64,000 nucleotides of DNA. It comes from Pseudomonas chlororaphis subsp. aurantiaca (GTDB taxonomy: Bacteria; Pseudomonadota; Gammaproteobacteria; Pseudomonadales; Pseudomonadaceae). The position numbers were made by a program, and so were the translations under genes. Numbering within the stretch: position 1 is the first letter of the stretch; the number at the start of each line of letters is the position of its first letter. The stretch covers positions 2,666,001 to 2,730,000 of the forward strand of contig NZ_CP059162.1 in NCBI RefSeq assembly GCF_013466605.1, given 5' to 3'. The notes under the pieces were generated by a model, which made no database searches, had not been told where the DNA came from, and saw only the letters and a list, made by a program, of their open reading frames with translations. This document shows, piece after piece, positions 43,707 to 54,261 of the stretch.

Positions 43707-44955
43707 GTTCTACGACGTGGTCATCGCCGGCGGCGGTGTGATTGGCGCTTCCTGTGCGTACCAGTTGTCCAAGCGCAAGAACCTGCGGGTGGCGTTGATC
43801 GACGCCAAGCGCCCGGGCAATGCCACCCGCGCCTCGGCCGGCGGCCTGTGGGCCATCGGCGAGTCGGTGGGGCTGGGTTGCGGGGTGATCTTCTTTCGCA
43901 TGATGTCGGCGCGCAACAAGCGCCAGGCCCAGGGCTCGGCGGTGCTGGTGGACTCCAGCACGCCGCATATCCTGCCGCAGTCGTTCTTCGACTTCGCCCT
44001 GCAATCCAACGGCCTGTACCCGCAGCTGCACCAGGAACTGCGCGAGCGCCATGGCATGGACTTCAAGTTCGAGCGCACCGGGCTGAAATTCGTGATCTAC
44101 GACGACGAGGACCGGCTGTATGCCGAGCACATCGTGGCCTGTATTCCGCACCTGGCCCATCAGGTGCGCTGGCTCGACCAGGCGGCGCTGCGCGAGGCGG
44201 AGCCGAACGTCAGCCATGATGCCCAGGGGGCCTTGGAATTTCTCTGCGACCACCAGGTCAACCCGTTCCGCCTGGCCGACGCCTACACCGAAGGCGCGCG
44301 GCAGAACGGCGTGGACATGTACTTCAACACCAACGTCACCGGCGTGCTGCACCAGGGCAGCCGGATCAGCGGGGTGCAGACGGCGGAGGCGGGGCTTTTC
44401 CATTGCGACACCCTGATCAACGCCGTCGGCGCCTGGGCCGCCGAGCTGAGCCTGCAAGCCACCGGCGCGAGCATTCCGGTGAAGCCGGTCAAGGGCCAGA
44501 TCCTGCTCACCGAGCGCATGCCGAAACTGCTCAACGGTTGCCTGACCACCAGCGATTGCTACATGGCACAGAAGGACAACGGCGAGATCCTGATCGGCAG
44601 CACCACCGAGGACAAGGGCTTCGACATCAGCACCACCTACCGGGAAATCCAGGGCCTGGTGCAGGGCGCGGTGCGCTGTGTGCCGCAGCTCGAGCAGGTC
44701 AACCTCAAGCGCTGCTGGGCCGGCTTGCGCCCGGGCTCGCCGGATGAACTGCCGATCCTCGGGCCGATGTGCGGGGTGGAGGGCTACCTCAATGCCTGCG
44801 GGCACTTCCGCACCGGCATCCTGACCTCGGCGATCACCGGGGTGCTGCTGGACCGGCTGGTGAATGAAGAGGCGTTGCCGCTGGATATCACGCCGTTCCT
44901 TGCCGAGCGTTTCGGCTTGCAGGCGGTGGCGCCGTTGCAGGTGGCGCTGGCCTGA
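43699..44955 (+). CDS. hcnC: hydrogen cyanide synthase subunit HcnC, FAD oxidoreductase
   Basis: 418 aa amino-acid-oxidase-like (DadA family) protein. FAD motif VVIAGGGVIGASCAYQL at residues 6-22, then PGNATRASAGGLW, and the C-terminal LPILGPM and GHFRTGILTSAITG that close the flavin site. Oxidises glycine. It overlaps hcnB, so all three subunits are made from one message. A hairpin at 44966-44990 may end transcription. Confidence 0.95.
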   Translation: MSKFYDVVIAGGGVIGASCAYQLSKRKNLRVALIDAKRPGNATRASAGGLWAIGESVGLGCGVIFFRMMSARNKRQAQGSAVLVDSSTPHILPQSFFDFALQSNGLYPQLHQELRERHGMDFKFERTGLKFVIYDDEDRLYAEHIVACIPHLAHQVRWLDQAALREAEPNVSHDAQGALEFLCDHQVNPFRLADAYTEGARQNGVDMYFNTNVTGVLHQGSRISGVQTAEAGLFHCDTLINAVGAWAAELSLQATGASIPVKPVKGQILLTERMPKLLNGCLTTSDCYMAQKDNGEILIGSTTEDKGFDISTTYREIQGLVQGAVRCVPQLEQVNLKRCWAGLRPGSPDELPILGPMCGVEGYLNACGHFRTGILTSAITGVLLDRLVNEEALPLDITPFLAERFGLQAVAPLQVALA

Positions 44956-44965
44956 GGCGGGGTTG

Positions 44966-44990
44966 ACGCGGTGCTGCTTGAGCACCGCGT
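44966..44990 (+). terminator. putative terminator after hcnC
   Basis: ACGCGGTGCT, loop GCTTG, AGCACCGCGT, a perfect 10-base stem 11 bases after the hcnC stop. The following TGCCTTGATGTTCTTT is only partly T-rich. Confidence 0.55.
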
Positions 44991-45004
44991 TGCCTTGATG
45001 TTCT

Positions 45005-45096
45005 TTCGCGGGCAAGTCGGATCGCCGCCCGCTCGCTCCTACAGAAGCATGCGTTCTTCTGTAGGAGCGGCCGGTCGACGCTCGATTGCCCGCGAA
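45005..45096. repeat. REP pair (REPIN-like), family B
   Basis: TTCGCGGGCAA at the left and its inverse TTGCCCGCGAA at the right, with a central hairpin GCTCCTACAGAAG..CTTCTGTAGGAGC (about 45035-45069). Confidence 0.8.
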
Positions 45097-45126
45097 GGAG
45101 GTTAACGATGACGCGGTTTTGTGGTT

Positions 45127-45732
45127 TCAAACCAACGGCGTACTAATAAACAACTCCAACCCTTCGGCATACTCCGCAAACGCCTTGACCCTTGGGAACC
45201 GCGTGGCATCCAGGTGCTCGGCCACCACCAGTTGGGTAAAGCTCCAGGCCACGGCCAGGCTGATACCGGCCTGATCGATGTTGCCGTCGGTGGCCAGCGG
45301 GCGTTTTTCCAGTTCTTTTTCCAGCTCGCCATAAGCCGCCGCCAGCTGCCCGCGAACCCGCTCCAGCCACGGCTCGTGCTGTTTTTCCGCGGGGCGCAGC
45401 TGGTACTCGTAGTAGATCTGCACCGACTTCTCGCACGCCGCCAGCGCCAGGCCGATCAGCCGCAGGTCGTGGGCCCGCGCCTGGGGCGCCGCCGGCAGCA
45501 GGCTGCGGCCGGCCAGGGCTTCCAGGTAGTCGATGATCAGGCACGAATCCATCAGCACCGTGCCGTCGTCGCAGATCAGGGTCGGCGCCTTGACCACCGG
45601 GTTGATGCGCTGGAACTGCTCGAAGGTGCGAAACACCGACAACGCTTCATGCTCGAACGGGATATCCAGGCGCTTGAGGGTAATGGCGACACGGCGAACA
45701 TAGGGGGAATCGAGCATACCGATCAGTTTCAT
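45127..45732 (-). CDS. glutathione S-transferase family protein
   Basis: 201 aa. Thioredoxin-like N-terminal domain (MKLIGMLDSPYVRRVAITLK, with NPVVKAPTLICDDGTVLMDSCLIIDYLE as the glutathione-binding part) and a helical C-terminal domain (90-200). The catalytic residue is probably Ser9. Substrate unknown; detoxification or a degradative role. Start at 45732 chosen because MKLIG is the usual beginning and GGAAATGCTCA precedes it; a longer frame begins at 45756. Confidence 0.87.
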   Translation of the reverse strand: MKLIGMLDSPYVRRVAITLKRLDIPFEHEALSVFRTFEQFQRINPVVKAPTLICDDGTVLMDSCLIIDYLEALAGRSLLPAAPQARAHDLRLIGLALAACEKSVQIYYEYQLRPAEKQHEPWLERVRGQLAAAYGELEKELEKRPLATDGNIDQAGISLAVAWSFTQLVVAEHLDATRFPRVKAFAEYAEGLELFISTPLV

Positions 45733-46004
45733 TGAGCATTTCCTTGTGCGGAACAACGAGACAGGGGGAGGGCAGCGGCTAATTTAGCGGCAAATATCCG
45801 GGGTTGGCTATCGGGGGCCGGTTATATGAGTGCGAATGTTGTAAAAGTCTCACGAGGCACTTTGCTGATATGCCGTTGATAACGGTTGAGAACCCGCAGT
45901 TTGATACCGCGCTGCGGGTTCAAGTGTCCGAAACAGTAGTGAGCCAGTTCGACTGTTTCGGTTTGGCAGGCTCATTAATCCGCCGTGCATTTCAAGCCGC
46001 CTGT

Positions 46005-46472
46005 TTATTGTTCACTCCAGGCGATTGCCCGATTGAAGGCCTCATAGGTTTCGGACTCGATAAACTCTGCAGTCGGAACGATCTTGAGTGATTTCAGCAG
46101 GTCCTCAACATCGTCCTGCTGCCCGATTTGAACGAAGAACTGCTGGATACTGCTCATCTCGCTGTTGGTCAGGCTGCCCAGGAAATTCTTGCCCTGGTAG
46201 TTCTCGGCTACATAAAAGCTGTAGTTATTGTTGCCAACCCTGGACTTGTAGATTGACGTCAACCCACCGCTGCCCAAGGTGATTTTACCGTCGCTTTCCT
46301 CTTTCATCTCTCGGGCGATAGTGTCGTGATCGGTTTCTCCCGCATTCTTGGTTCCGCCGAAAAACTGCGGCATGCCGCCATACACGAGATTGGCGCGTTT
46401 AATGGGGAAGTAGAGGTAGCCATTATCCTCGTCTTCGGAATGGAGAAGAATTGCGTATGCTTTATCGACCAT
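46005..46472 (-). CDS. Nudix domain hydrolase-like protein
   Basis: 155 aa. The Nudix box is recognisable though not perfect: GGTKNAGETDHDTIAREMKEESDG, giving Gly-x5-Glu-x7-Arg-Glu-x2-Glu-Glu. The rest is less familiar (QQFFVQIGQQDDVEDLL). AT-rich codon use compared with its neighbours suggests horizontal acquisition. AAGGAG precedes the ATG. Substrate unknown. No clear partner gene on either side. Confidence 0.75.
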   Translation of the reverse strand: MVDKAYAILLHSEDEDNGYLYFPIKRANLVYGGMPQFFGGTKNAGETDHDTIAREMKEESDGKITLGSGGLTSIYKSRVGNNNYSFYVAENYQGKNFLGSLTNSEMSSIQQFFVQIGQQDDVEDLLKSLKIVPTAEFIESETYEAFNRAIAWSEQ

Positions 46473-46730
46473 GATGCGCTCCTTGCGTGAGTTTGAACTT
46501 GAACCTCAAACTTCCCTGGCACTACGAGGGACTTGTCCTGATGCCCATGACCAGCACTTGATTGAACGGCGCAAGCACGAGTGTGCTGTGGAGCATCCGT
46601 TACCCAGCGTAGGTGAGCGATGTAGCCGGTGCCGGTCTTTCAGATGAAGAGCCGCCAGACGGCCTCGTAGCCAGGTGTGGCAGCGCTATTGTGTAGGAAG
46701 CAATGGCTGCACATCGGCAGGAGAAGCGCT

Positions 46731-47597
46731 ATGCATCCCACCCGAACCGCCCTTGTCCTTGCCGGTGGCGGCAGCCTCGGGGCTGTCCAGGTGGGGATGC
46801 TGCGGGCGCTGATCGAAAGACACGTGGTGTTCGACCTGGTGGTCGGGGCGTCGGTCGGGGCCCTCAATGGCGCCTACTTTGCCGCCAGGCCCAATGCCCG
46901 CGGGGTCGCCGAACTGGCCGATTTCTGGCGTGGCTTGCGCAAGGCCGATGTGTTTCCGTTTTCCTTGATTGACGCGTTGTCCTCCGTGCTCAAGCGTCGC
47001 GGCTGCCTGTTGCCCTCGTCGGCGCTGGCGAGCCTGGTGCGCCGGGTGCTGCCGGTCACCCGCATCGAAGACACCGAACTGCCTCTGCATATCGTCACCA
47101 CCAACCTGCTCACCGGGGCCGAGGAGCTGTTATCCAGTGGCAGCGTCGAGCTGGCCCTGCTGGCCAGTGCCGCGATTCCGCTGGTGTTTCCCTGGGTGCA
47201 GATCGGCGACAAGCTGCTGGTCGACGGCGGCGTCGCCAGTAACACCCCGATCGCCGCGGCGGTGTCGCTGGGCGCGACCCGGGTCATCGTGGTGCCGACC
47301 GGATTCGGTTGCGCCTGCCCGCGACCGCCGACCGGCTTGATCGCCTTGGCCTTGCACACCCTGAACCTGATGAGCATGCGCCAGCTGGTGCGGGACATTG
47401 AGCTGTATTCGCCACAGGCGGCGATCCATGTGGTCGCGCCCTTGTGTCCGCTGGGCATTTCGGTGTTCGACTTCAGCCAGACCGAGCAACTGCTGCAACG
47501 GGCCCACCACCAGACCCTGGCCTGGATCGAGGAGGGCGGCCTGCTGCGTACCGGCGTGCCGGGGGCGTTGCAGGCGCATACGCACTCGGCGGGGTGA
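46731..47597 (+). CDS. patatin-like phospholipase family protein
   Basis: 288 aa. Oxyanion element AGGGSLGAVQVGML (11-24), nucleophile elbow GASVG with Ser41, and the catalytic Asp in VDGGVASNTPI (Asp165), the Ser-Asp dyad of patatins. No signal peptide. RssA/YchK-type bacterial proteins are the closest general group; effector-type patatins cannot be excluded. AGGAG lies before the ATG. Convergent with the inositol regulator gene. Confidence 0.87.
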   Translation: MHPTRTALVLAGGGSLGAVQVGMLRALIERHVVFDLVVGASVGALNGAYFAARPNARGVAELADFWRGLRKADVFPFSLIDALSSVLKRRGCLLPSSALASLVRRVLPVTRIEDTELPLHIVTTNLLTGAEELLSSGSVELALLASAAIPLVFPWVQIGDKLLVDGGVASNTPIAAAVSLGATRVIVVPTGFGCACPRPPTGLIALALHTLNLMSMRQLVRDIELYSPQAAIHVVAPLCPLGISVFDFSQTEQLLQRAHHQTLAWIEEGGLLRTGVPGALQAHTHSAG

Positions 47598-47600
47598 GGC

Positions 47601-48521
47601 TCAGTCCTCGAACCCCGCTTGCTCGTGAATCTCGTCGACCTTCAGTTCCAGGCGGTAGGCCACGGCGATGAACAGCGCCTGGCACAGGCACAGGGTCGCG
47701 CTCAGGGAGCGGAAGGCGAAGGAGCTGCCTTCGTTGACCAGCAGCACGGTGTTGGCGCGCTTGGCCAGGGGCGACAGGTTGCTGTCGGTGATGATCAGGG
47801 TCTTGGCCTGATGGTGCTGGGCAATGCGCAGGCAGTGCTGGGTTTCCTTGGCATACGGGGTGAAGCTGATGGCGATCACCAGGTCGTTGGGACGGATGCT
47901 GCGCATCTGTTCGCGGTAGCTGCCGCCCAGGCCCGACACCAGGTGGATGCGCTTGTTGGTGTGCTGCAGGTTGTACACCAGGTAATCGGCCACGGCGAAG
48001 GAGCGGCGCACCCCGACCACGTAGATATTGTCGGCGTTGACCACCAGGTCCACGGCCTTGTCGAAGGCTGCGTCATCCAGCTCCAGGCCCAGGCGCTCGA
48101 TACCCGACAGGGTGGCGTTGATGCACTCGCGCGCCAGGTCGCCGCCACTGGCCTTCTGCGACTTGTTGGCGATCATGCTGCGGATGCGCTGCTGGTAGTT
48201 CTGTACCGGGGTGGCCTTGTGGGTGTAGGCCTCGCGAAACAGCGCCTGCATTTCACTGAAGCCGCTGAAGCCGAAGCGCTGGGAGAAGCGCACGATGGCC
48301 GAAGGGTGCACCTCGCATTCGCGGGCGATGTCGCTGATGCGGTCGACCATGATCCGGTCGCTCTGCTGGCTCATGTAGCTGGCGATGCGCTTGAGCTGGC
48401 GCGGCAGGCTTTCGTATTCCTGGGTGATCAGCTGCAGCAGGCGTTCGGCATTGATCGGGGGGCTGGCGAGGTCGCTGTCTTGCGGGCTCTCGGTCGTGGC
48501 CGGCTGATCGGTGCGGGACAT
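47601..48521 (-). CDS. MurR/RpiR family repressor, likely inositol regulator
   Basis: 306 aa. N-terminal RpiR helix-turn-helix (about 28-105: RISDIARECEVHPSAIVRFS) and a C-terminal SIS sugar-phosphate-binding domain (about 150-285: NIYVVGVRRSFAVADYL). Divergent from iolC with a 322-base gap holding a palindrome at 48705-48720. In pseudomonads this protein is the expected repressor of the inositol genes, released by a pathway intermediate. ATG chosen at 48521 with AGAAGGA upstream. Confidence 0.87.
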   Translation of the reverse strand: MSRTDQPATTESPQDSDLASPPINAERLLQLITQEYESLPRQLKRIASYMSQQSDRIMVDRISDIARECEVHPSAIVRFSQRFGFSGFSEMQALFREAYTHKATPVQNYQQRIRSMIANKSQKASGGDLARECINATLSGIERLGLELDDAAFDKAVDLVVNADNIYVVGVRRSFAVADYLVYNLQHTNKRIHLVSGLGGSYREQMRSIRPNDLVIAISFTPYAKETQHCLRIAQHHQAKTLIITDSNLSPLAKRANTVLLVNEGSSFAFRSLSATLCLCQALFIAVAYRLELKVDEIHEQAGFED

Positions 48522-48704
48522 AGGCAATCCTTCTGTGCTTACTGGCTTGTACTTGATGGGAACGGGCGGGTTGATCCATTCCCTGACAATAGGTGGGCTG
48601 TGCGCAGTCTACAGGGTCGGCGCAGGGAAAATCTTGAGGCGCGGGCCCACAGGCCGTCTGCTGAAACGATGCACGCTGCCTGGACCGGCCTTGAGAAAGT
48701 TTAT

Positions 48705-48720
48705 TGGAAAAAATATTCCA
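48705..48720. promoter_or_regulatory. palindromic operator upstream of iolC
   Basis: TGGAAAAAATATTCCA, that is TGGAA-N6-TTCCA, in the divergent region between the RpiR-type regulator and iolC. A near copy is at 60473-60488 before the importer genes. A second AT-rich half-match (AGAAAAAATATT, about 48735) is close by. Confidence 0.65.
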
Positions 48721-48843
48721 CGTAAAAATTTTATAGAAAAAATATTGATTGGCGCCGGTGAACGTTCTAGTCTGCATCCACCAAGAGCGTTCGGCGCCTT
48801 CCTCGGTGCCACGCGCAGGCTGATAAAAATAACAGGAGCCAGC

Positions 48844-50781
48844 ATGGGCCAGACTCGTTTTGCCAATGGGCGTCAATTGGATCTGATTTGCCTCGGACGC
48901 CTGGGCGTCGACCTCTATGCGCAGCAGGTCGGGGCCCGGCTGGAAGATGTCACAAGCTTCGCCAAATACCTCGGCGGCTCGTCCGCCAACATCGCCTTCG
49001 GCACCGCGCGCCTGGGCTTGCGCTCGGCGATGCTGAGCCGGGTCGGCGACGATCACATGGGGCGTTTTCTGGTGGAGTCCCTGGCCCGCGAAGGCTGTGA
49101 TGTCAGTGCAATCAAGGTCGATCCGCAGCGCCTGACCGCCCTGGTCCTGCTCGGACTCAAGGACCGCGAGACCTTCCCCCTGGTGTTCTACCGCGAGAAC
49201 TGCGCCGACATGGCCCTGCGCGCCGAAGACATCAACGAAGCCTTTATCGCCTCCAGCAAAGCCTTGCTGATCACCGGCACCCATTTCTCCGCCGACGGCG
49301 TGTACCAGGCCAGCCTCCAGGCCCTGGCGTACGCCGAACAGCACAACGTCAAGCGCGTGCTCGACATCGACTACCGCCCGGTGCTCTGGGGCCTGGCGGG
49401 CAAGGCCGACGGCGAGACCCGGTTTGTCGCCGACCAGAACGTCAGCGCCCATGTGCAGAAGATCCTGCCGCGCTTCGACCTGATTGTCGGCACCGAAGAA
49501 GAATTCCTTATCGCCGGCGGCAGCGACGAATTGCTCAGCGCCTTGCGCACCGTGCGTTCGCTGACCGCCGCGACCCTGGTGGTCAAGCTCGGTCCCCAGG
49601 GCTGCACGGTGATCCATGGGGCGATCCCGGCGCGCCTGGAAGACGGCGCCATCTACCCCGGGGTGCGGGTCGAAGTGCTCAACGTGCTGGGGGCGGGCGA
49701 TGCCTTTATGTCCGGCTTCCTCAGCGGCTGGCTGGAGGACGCCAGCGACGAGCGCTGCTGCCAGTTGGCCAACGCCTGCGGCGGTTTAGTCGTGTCGCGC
49801 CATGCCTGCGCCCCGGCGATGCCGACCCGCGCCGAGCTGGATTACCTGTTCAGCAGCCCGGTGCCCATCACCCGGCCGGACCAGGACAGCACCCTGCAGC
49901 GCCTGCATCAGGTCAGCGTGCCGCGCAAGGCCTGGAAGCAGCTGTTCATCTTTGCCTTCGACCATCGCGGGCAGTTGGTGGAACTGGCGCAGAAGGGCGG
50001 GCGCGAACTCAAGGCCATCGGCCGGCTCAAGCAGCTGTTTATCCAGGCCGTGGAGCGGGTCGAGGCCGACTTGCGTGAGCAGGGCGTCGAGGCCGATGTC
50101 GGCCTGCTGGCCGACCAGCGTTTCGGCCAGGGCTCGCTGAACGCCGCCACCGGCCGTGGCTGGTGGGTGGCGCGGCCAGTGGAAGTCCAGGGCTCGCGGC
50201 CGCTGGCCTTCGAACACGGGCGTTCGATCGGCAGCAACCTGATTGCCTGGCCCCAGGAGCAGATCATCAAGTGCCTGGTGCAATACCACCCGGACGACGA
50301 GCCGCTGCTGCGCCTGGAGCAGGAAGCGCAGATCAAGGGGCTGTACCAGGCGTCCCAGGTCAGCGGCCATGAGCTGCTGCTGGAAATCATTCCGCCCAAG
50401 GACCACCCCTCGACTCACCCGGACGTGCTCTACCGCGCCCTCAAGCGCCTGTACAACCTGGGCATCTTTCCGGCCTGGTGGAAGATCGAGGCGCAAAGCG
50501 CCGAAGACTGGACCCGGCTCGATGAGTTGATCGAGGCGCGCGACCCCTATTGCCGTGGCGTGGTGCTGCTGGGCCTCAACGCCCCGGCGGCGGCCTTGGC
50601 CGAGGGGTTCCGCCAGGCCGGCAACAGCCGCACCTGCCGCGGGTTCGCCGTGGGCCGCACGATTTTCCATGAGCCGAGCCGAGCCTGGCTGGCGAACGAG
50701 ATCGACGACGAAACCCTGATCCGCCGGGTGCAGGCGACCTTCGTCGAGCTGATCGACGCCTGGCGCGCCGCCCGCGCCTGA
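48844..50781 (+). CDS. iolC: 5-dehydro-2-deoxygluconokinase fused to DUF2090 domain
   Basis: 645 aa. Residues 10-325 are a PfkB-family sugar kinase (GGSSANIAFGTARLG near 40-54; DYRP; GAGDAFMSGF near the end), which phosphorylates 2-deoxy-5-keto-gluconate. Residues 340-640 are a DUF2090 domain (FIFAFDHRGQ; FAVGRTIFHEP), a TIM-barrel related to aldolases that may act as IolJ (splitting the phosphorylated product), so one protein may do two steps. Start chosen at 48844, behind GGAGCCAGC. First gene of the inositol operon. Confidence 0.92.
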   Translation: MGQTRFANGRQLDLICLGRLGVDLYAQQVGARLEDVTSFAKYLGGSSANIAFGTARLGLRSAMLSRVGDDHMGRFLVESLAREGCDVSAIKVDPQRLTALVLLGLKDRETFPLVFYRENCADMALRAEDINEAFIASSKALLITGTHFSADGVYQASLQALAYAEQHNVKRVLDIDYRPVLWGLAGKADGETRFVADQNVSAHVQKILPRFDLIVGTEEEFLIAGGSDELLSALRTVRSLTAATLVVKLGPQGCTVIHGAIPARLEDGAIYPGVRVEVLNVLGAGDAFMSGFLSGWLEDASDERCCQLANACGGLVVSRHACAPAMPTRAELDYLFSSPVPITRPDQDSTLQRLHQVSVPRKAWKQLFIFAFDHRGQLVELAQKGGRELKAIGRLKQLFIQAVERVEADLREQGVEADVGLLADQRFGQGSLNAATGRGWWVARPVEVQGSRPLAFEHGRSIGSNLIAWPQEQIIKCLVQYHPDDEPLLRLEQEAQIKGLYQASQVSGHELLLEIIPPKDHPSTHPDVLYRALKRLYNLGIFPAWWKIEAQSAEDWTRLDELIEARDPYCRGVVLLGLNAPAAALAEGFRQAGNSRTCRGFAVGRTIFHEPSRAWLANEIDDETLIRRVQATFVELIDAWRAARA

Positions 50782-50818
50782 ACATTAGAGCCTGACCGCA
50801 AGAGCCTTGACGCAACAC

Positions 50819-50892
50819 CTGTAGCCGCTGCCGAGCGTAGCGAGGCTGCGATCGAGCGCGAAGCGCTCGCTAAAGCTCGGCAGCGGCTACAG
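50819..50892. repeat. REP pair, family A, inside the inositol operon
   Basis: TGTAGCCGCTGCCGAGCGTA and the inverse AGCTCGGCAGCGGCTACA, between iolC and iolE. Confidence 0.8.
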
Positions 50893-50952
50893 CAGCAGGC
50901 ACGAGGCCGGGAATTTTTCAGAACGCTTTAGAAAACAATAAAAGGTGCAGCC

Positions 50953-51861
50953 ATGCCCGCAATCCGAATTGGCATCAACCCGATTTCCTGGAGCAACGAC
51001 GACCTGCCGTCCCTCGGCGGCGAAACGCCTTTGAGCACGGCGCTGAGCGAGGGCAAAGAGATCGGCTACGAAGGTTTCGAGCTCAACGGCAAGTTCCCCA
51101 AGGATGCCAAGGGCGTCGGCGATGTGCTGCGCCCGTACGACCTGGCGCTGGTCTCGGGCTGGTATTCCAGCCGCCTGGCCCGGCGCTCGGTGGCCGAGGA
51201 GATCGACGCCATCGCCAGCCATGCCCAACTGCTGGCGCAAAACGGCGCCAGGGTGCTGGTCTACGGCGAGGTCGCCGACTCGATCCAGGGCCAGCGCATT
51301 GCCCTGGTGGAGCGTCCGCGTTTTCACAGCGAGCAGGCCTGGCAGGAATACGCCGACAAGCTCACCGAGCTGGCGCGGTTCACCCTGTCCCAGGGCGTGC
51401 GCCTGGCGTACCACCACCATATGGGCGCCTACGTCGAATCGCCGGCGGACATCGACAAGTTGATGAGCCTGACCGGCAGCGAAGTCGGCCTGCTGTTCGA
51501 CTCGGGTCACTGCTACATGGGCGGCGGCGAGCCGCTGGACGTGCTGCGCAAGCACATCGGGCGCATCTGCCATGTGCACTTCAAGGACGTGCGCAAGCCG
51601 GTGGTGCAGCTGGCGCGCAATAACCTGTGGAGTTTCCCCGACTGCATCATCAACGGCACCTTCACCGTGCCGGGGGATGGCGACATCGATTTCGCCGCGC
51701 TGCTGGACGAGTTGCTGGCCGCCGATTACCAGGGCTGGCTGGTGGTGGAGGCCGAGCAGGACCCGGCGGTGGCGCCGAGTTACGTCTACGCCAAGAAGGG
51801 CTACGACACCCTGCGCGCGCTGCTCGATGACGCCCTGCTCAACAAGAGGACCGGACAATGA
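50953..51861 (+). CDS. iolE: myo-inosose-2 dehydratase
   Basis: 302 aa TIM-barrel enzyme that dehydrates 2-keto-myo-inositol to the trione precursor. Recognisable N-terminus IRIGINPISWSNDDLPSLGG and metal-binding residues in YHHHMGAYVE, LLFDSGHCYMGGG and VHFKDV. AAAAGGTGC precedes the ATG. The last codons overlap the iolB start by four bases (ATGA). Confidence 0.93.
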   Translation: MPAIRIGINPISWSNDDLPSLGGETPLSTALSEGKEIGYEGFELNGKFPKDAKGVGDVLRPYDLALVSGWYSSRLARRSVAEEIDAIASHAQLLAQNGARVLVYGEVADSIQGQRIALVERPRFHSEQAWQEYADKLTELARFTLSQGVRLAYHHHMGAYVESPADIDKLMSLTGSEVGLLFDSGHCYMGGGEPLDVLRKHIGRICHVHFKDVRKPVVQLARNNLWSFPDCIINGTFTVPGDGDIDFAALLDELLAADYQGWLVVEAEQDPAVAPSYVYAKKGYDTLRALLDDALLNKRTGQ

Positions 51862-52682
51862 GCCTGCTGGTGAAAAGCGCGGCCAAGGGTCGGACCATGG
51901 TGCAGTTGACTGAGGGCCGATTGAAGTACGTCGGTTTTGCCGCCTACCGCCTGAGCCTCGGTGAAAGCCTGCCTCTCAGTGCCGGTGATAAAGAGCTGTG
52001 CCTGGTGCTGCTCAGTGGACGCATCGGCATTCAGGGTGAGGCGCCGGGGCAGGGCGCTTTCGGCTGGGACAACCTCGGCGACCGGCAATCGGTGTTCGAG
52101 GACAAGTCGCCCTTCGCCGTCTACCTGCCGCCCGGCAGCCAGGCCCGGGTCACCGCCCTGAGCGATGTGCAGATCGCCGTCTGCGCCGCGCCCGGCTGCA
52201 CTGTAAAAAGCTCCGCCGCAAACGGCCTCGGCCCAAGGCTGATCCTTCCTGCGAGCATGAAGCGCAGTGTGCGCGGCAAGGGCGCCAACACCCGCTATGT
52301 CTGCGACATCCTGCCAGACAGCGAGCCGGCCCATTCGCTGCTGGTGGTGGAGGTGCGCACGCCGTCCGGGCATTCCTCCAGCTACCCGCCGCACAAGCAC
52401 GACACCGACGACCTGCCGCACCAGAGCTTTCTCGAAGAGACCTATTACCACCAGGTCAACCCGCCCCAGGGCTTCGTGTTCCAGCGGGTCTACACCGACG
52501 ACCGCAGCCTCGACGAGGCCATGGCCGTGGAGCACGGCGACCTGGTGGTGGTGCCCAAGGGGTACCACCCGGTCAGCGTGCCCTATGGCTACGAGTCCTA
52601 TTACCTGAACGTCATGGCCGGGCCCAAGCGGGTCTGGCAGTTCCACAACGATCCACAGCACAGCTGGCTGCTGGATCTGTGA
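51858..52682 (+). CDS. iolB: 5-deoxy-glucuronate isomerase
   Basis: 274 aa cupin-fold isomerase converting 5-deoxy-glucuronate to 2-deoxy-5-keto-gluconate. Family segments: SSYPPHKHDTDDLPHQSFLEE with the metal-binding His residues and the later GDLVVVPKGYHPVSVPYGYE. Start overlaps the iolE stop. Confidence 0.93.
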   Translation: MSLLVKSAAKGRTMVQLTEGRLKYVGFAAYRLSLGESLPLSAGDKELCLVLLSGRIGIQGEAPGQGAFGWDNLGDRQSVFEDKSPFAVYLPPGSQARVTALSDVQIAVCAAPGCTVKSSAANGLGPRLILPASMKRSVRGKGANTRYVCDILPDSEPAHSLLVVEVRTPSGHSSSYPPHKHDTDDLPHQSFLEETYYHQVNPPQGFVFQRVYTDDRSLDEAMAVEHGDLVVVPKGYHPVSVPYGYESYYLNVMAGPKRVWQFHNDPQHSWLLDL

Positions 52683-52726
52683 TTTCCAACATCTGAATTC
52701 CAACAGTCGAATGGAGAACAAGAACA

Positions 52727-54226
<1,500 letters not shown>

Positions 54227-54261
54227 ACCCATTCAACCCGTTGCCCTGGAGAACAAGAATA

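Noticed and set aside
45804..46091. 95-codon plus-strand frame overlapping the Nudix gene end
   Set aside because: Overlaps a better-supported gene on the other strand and has no binding site.
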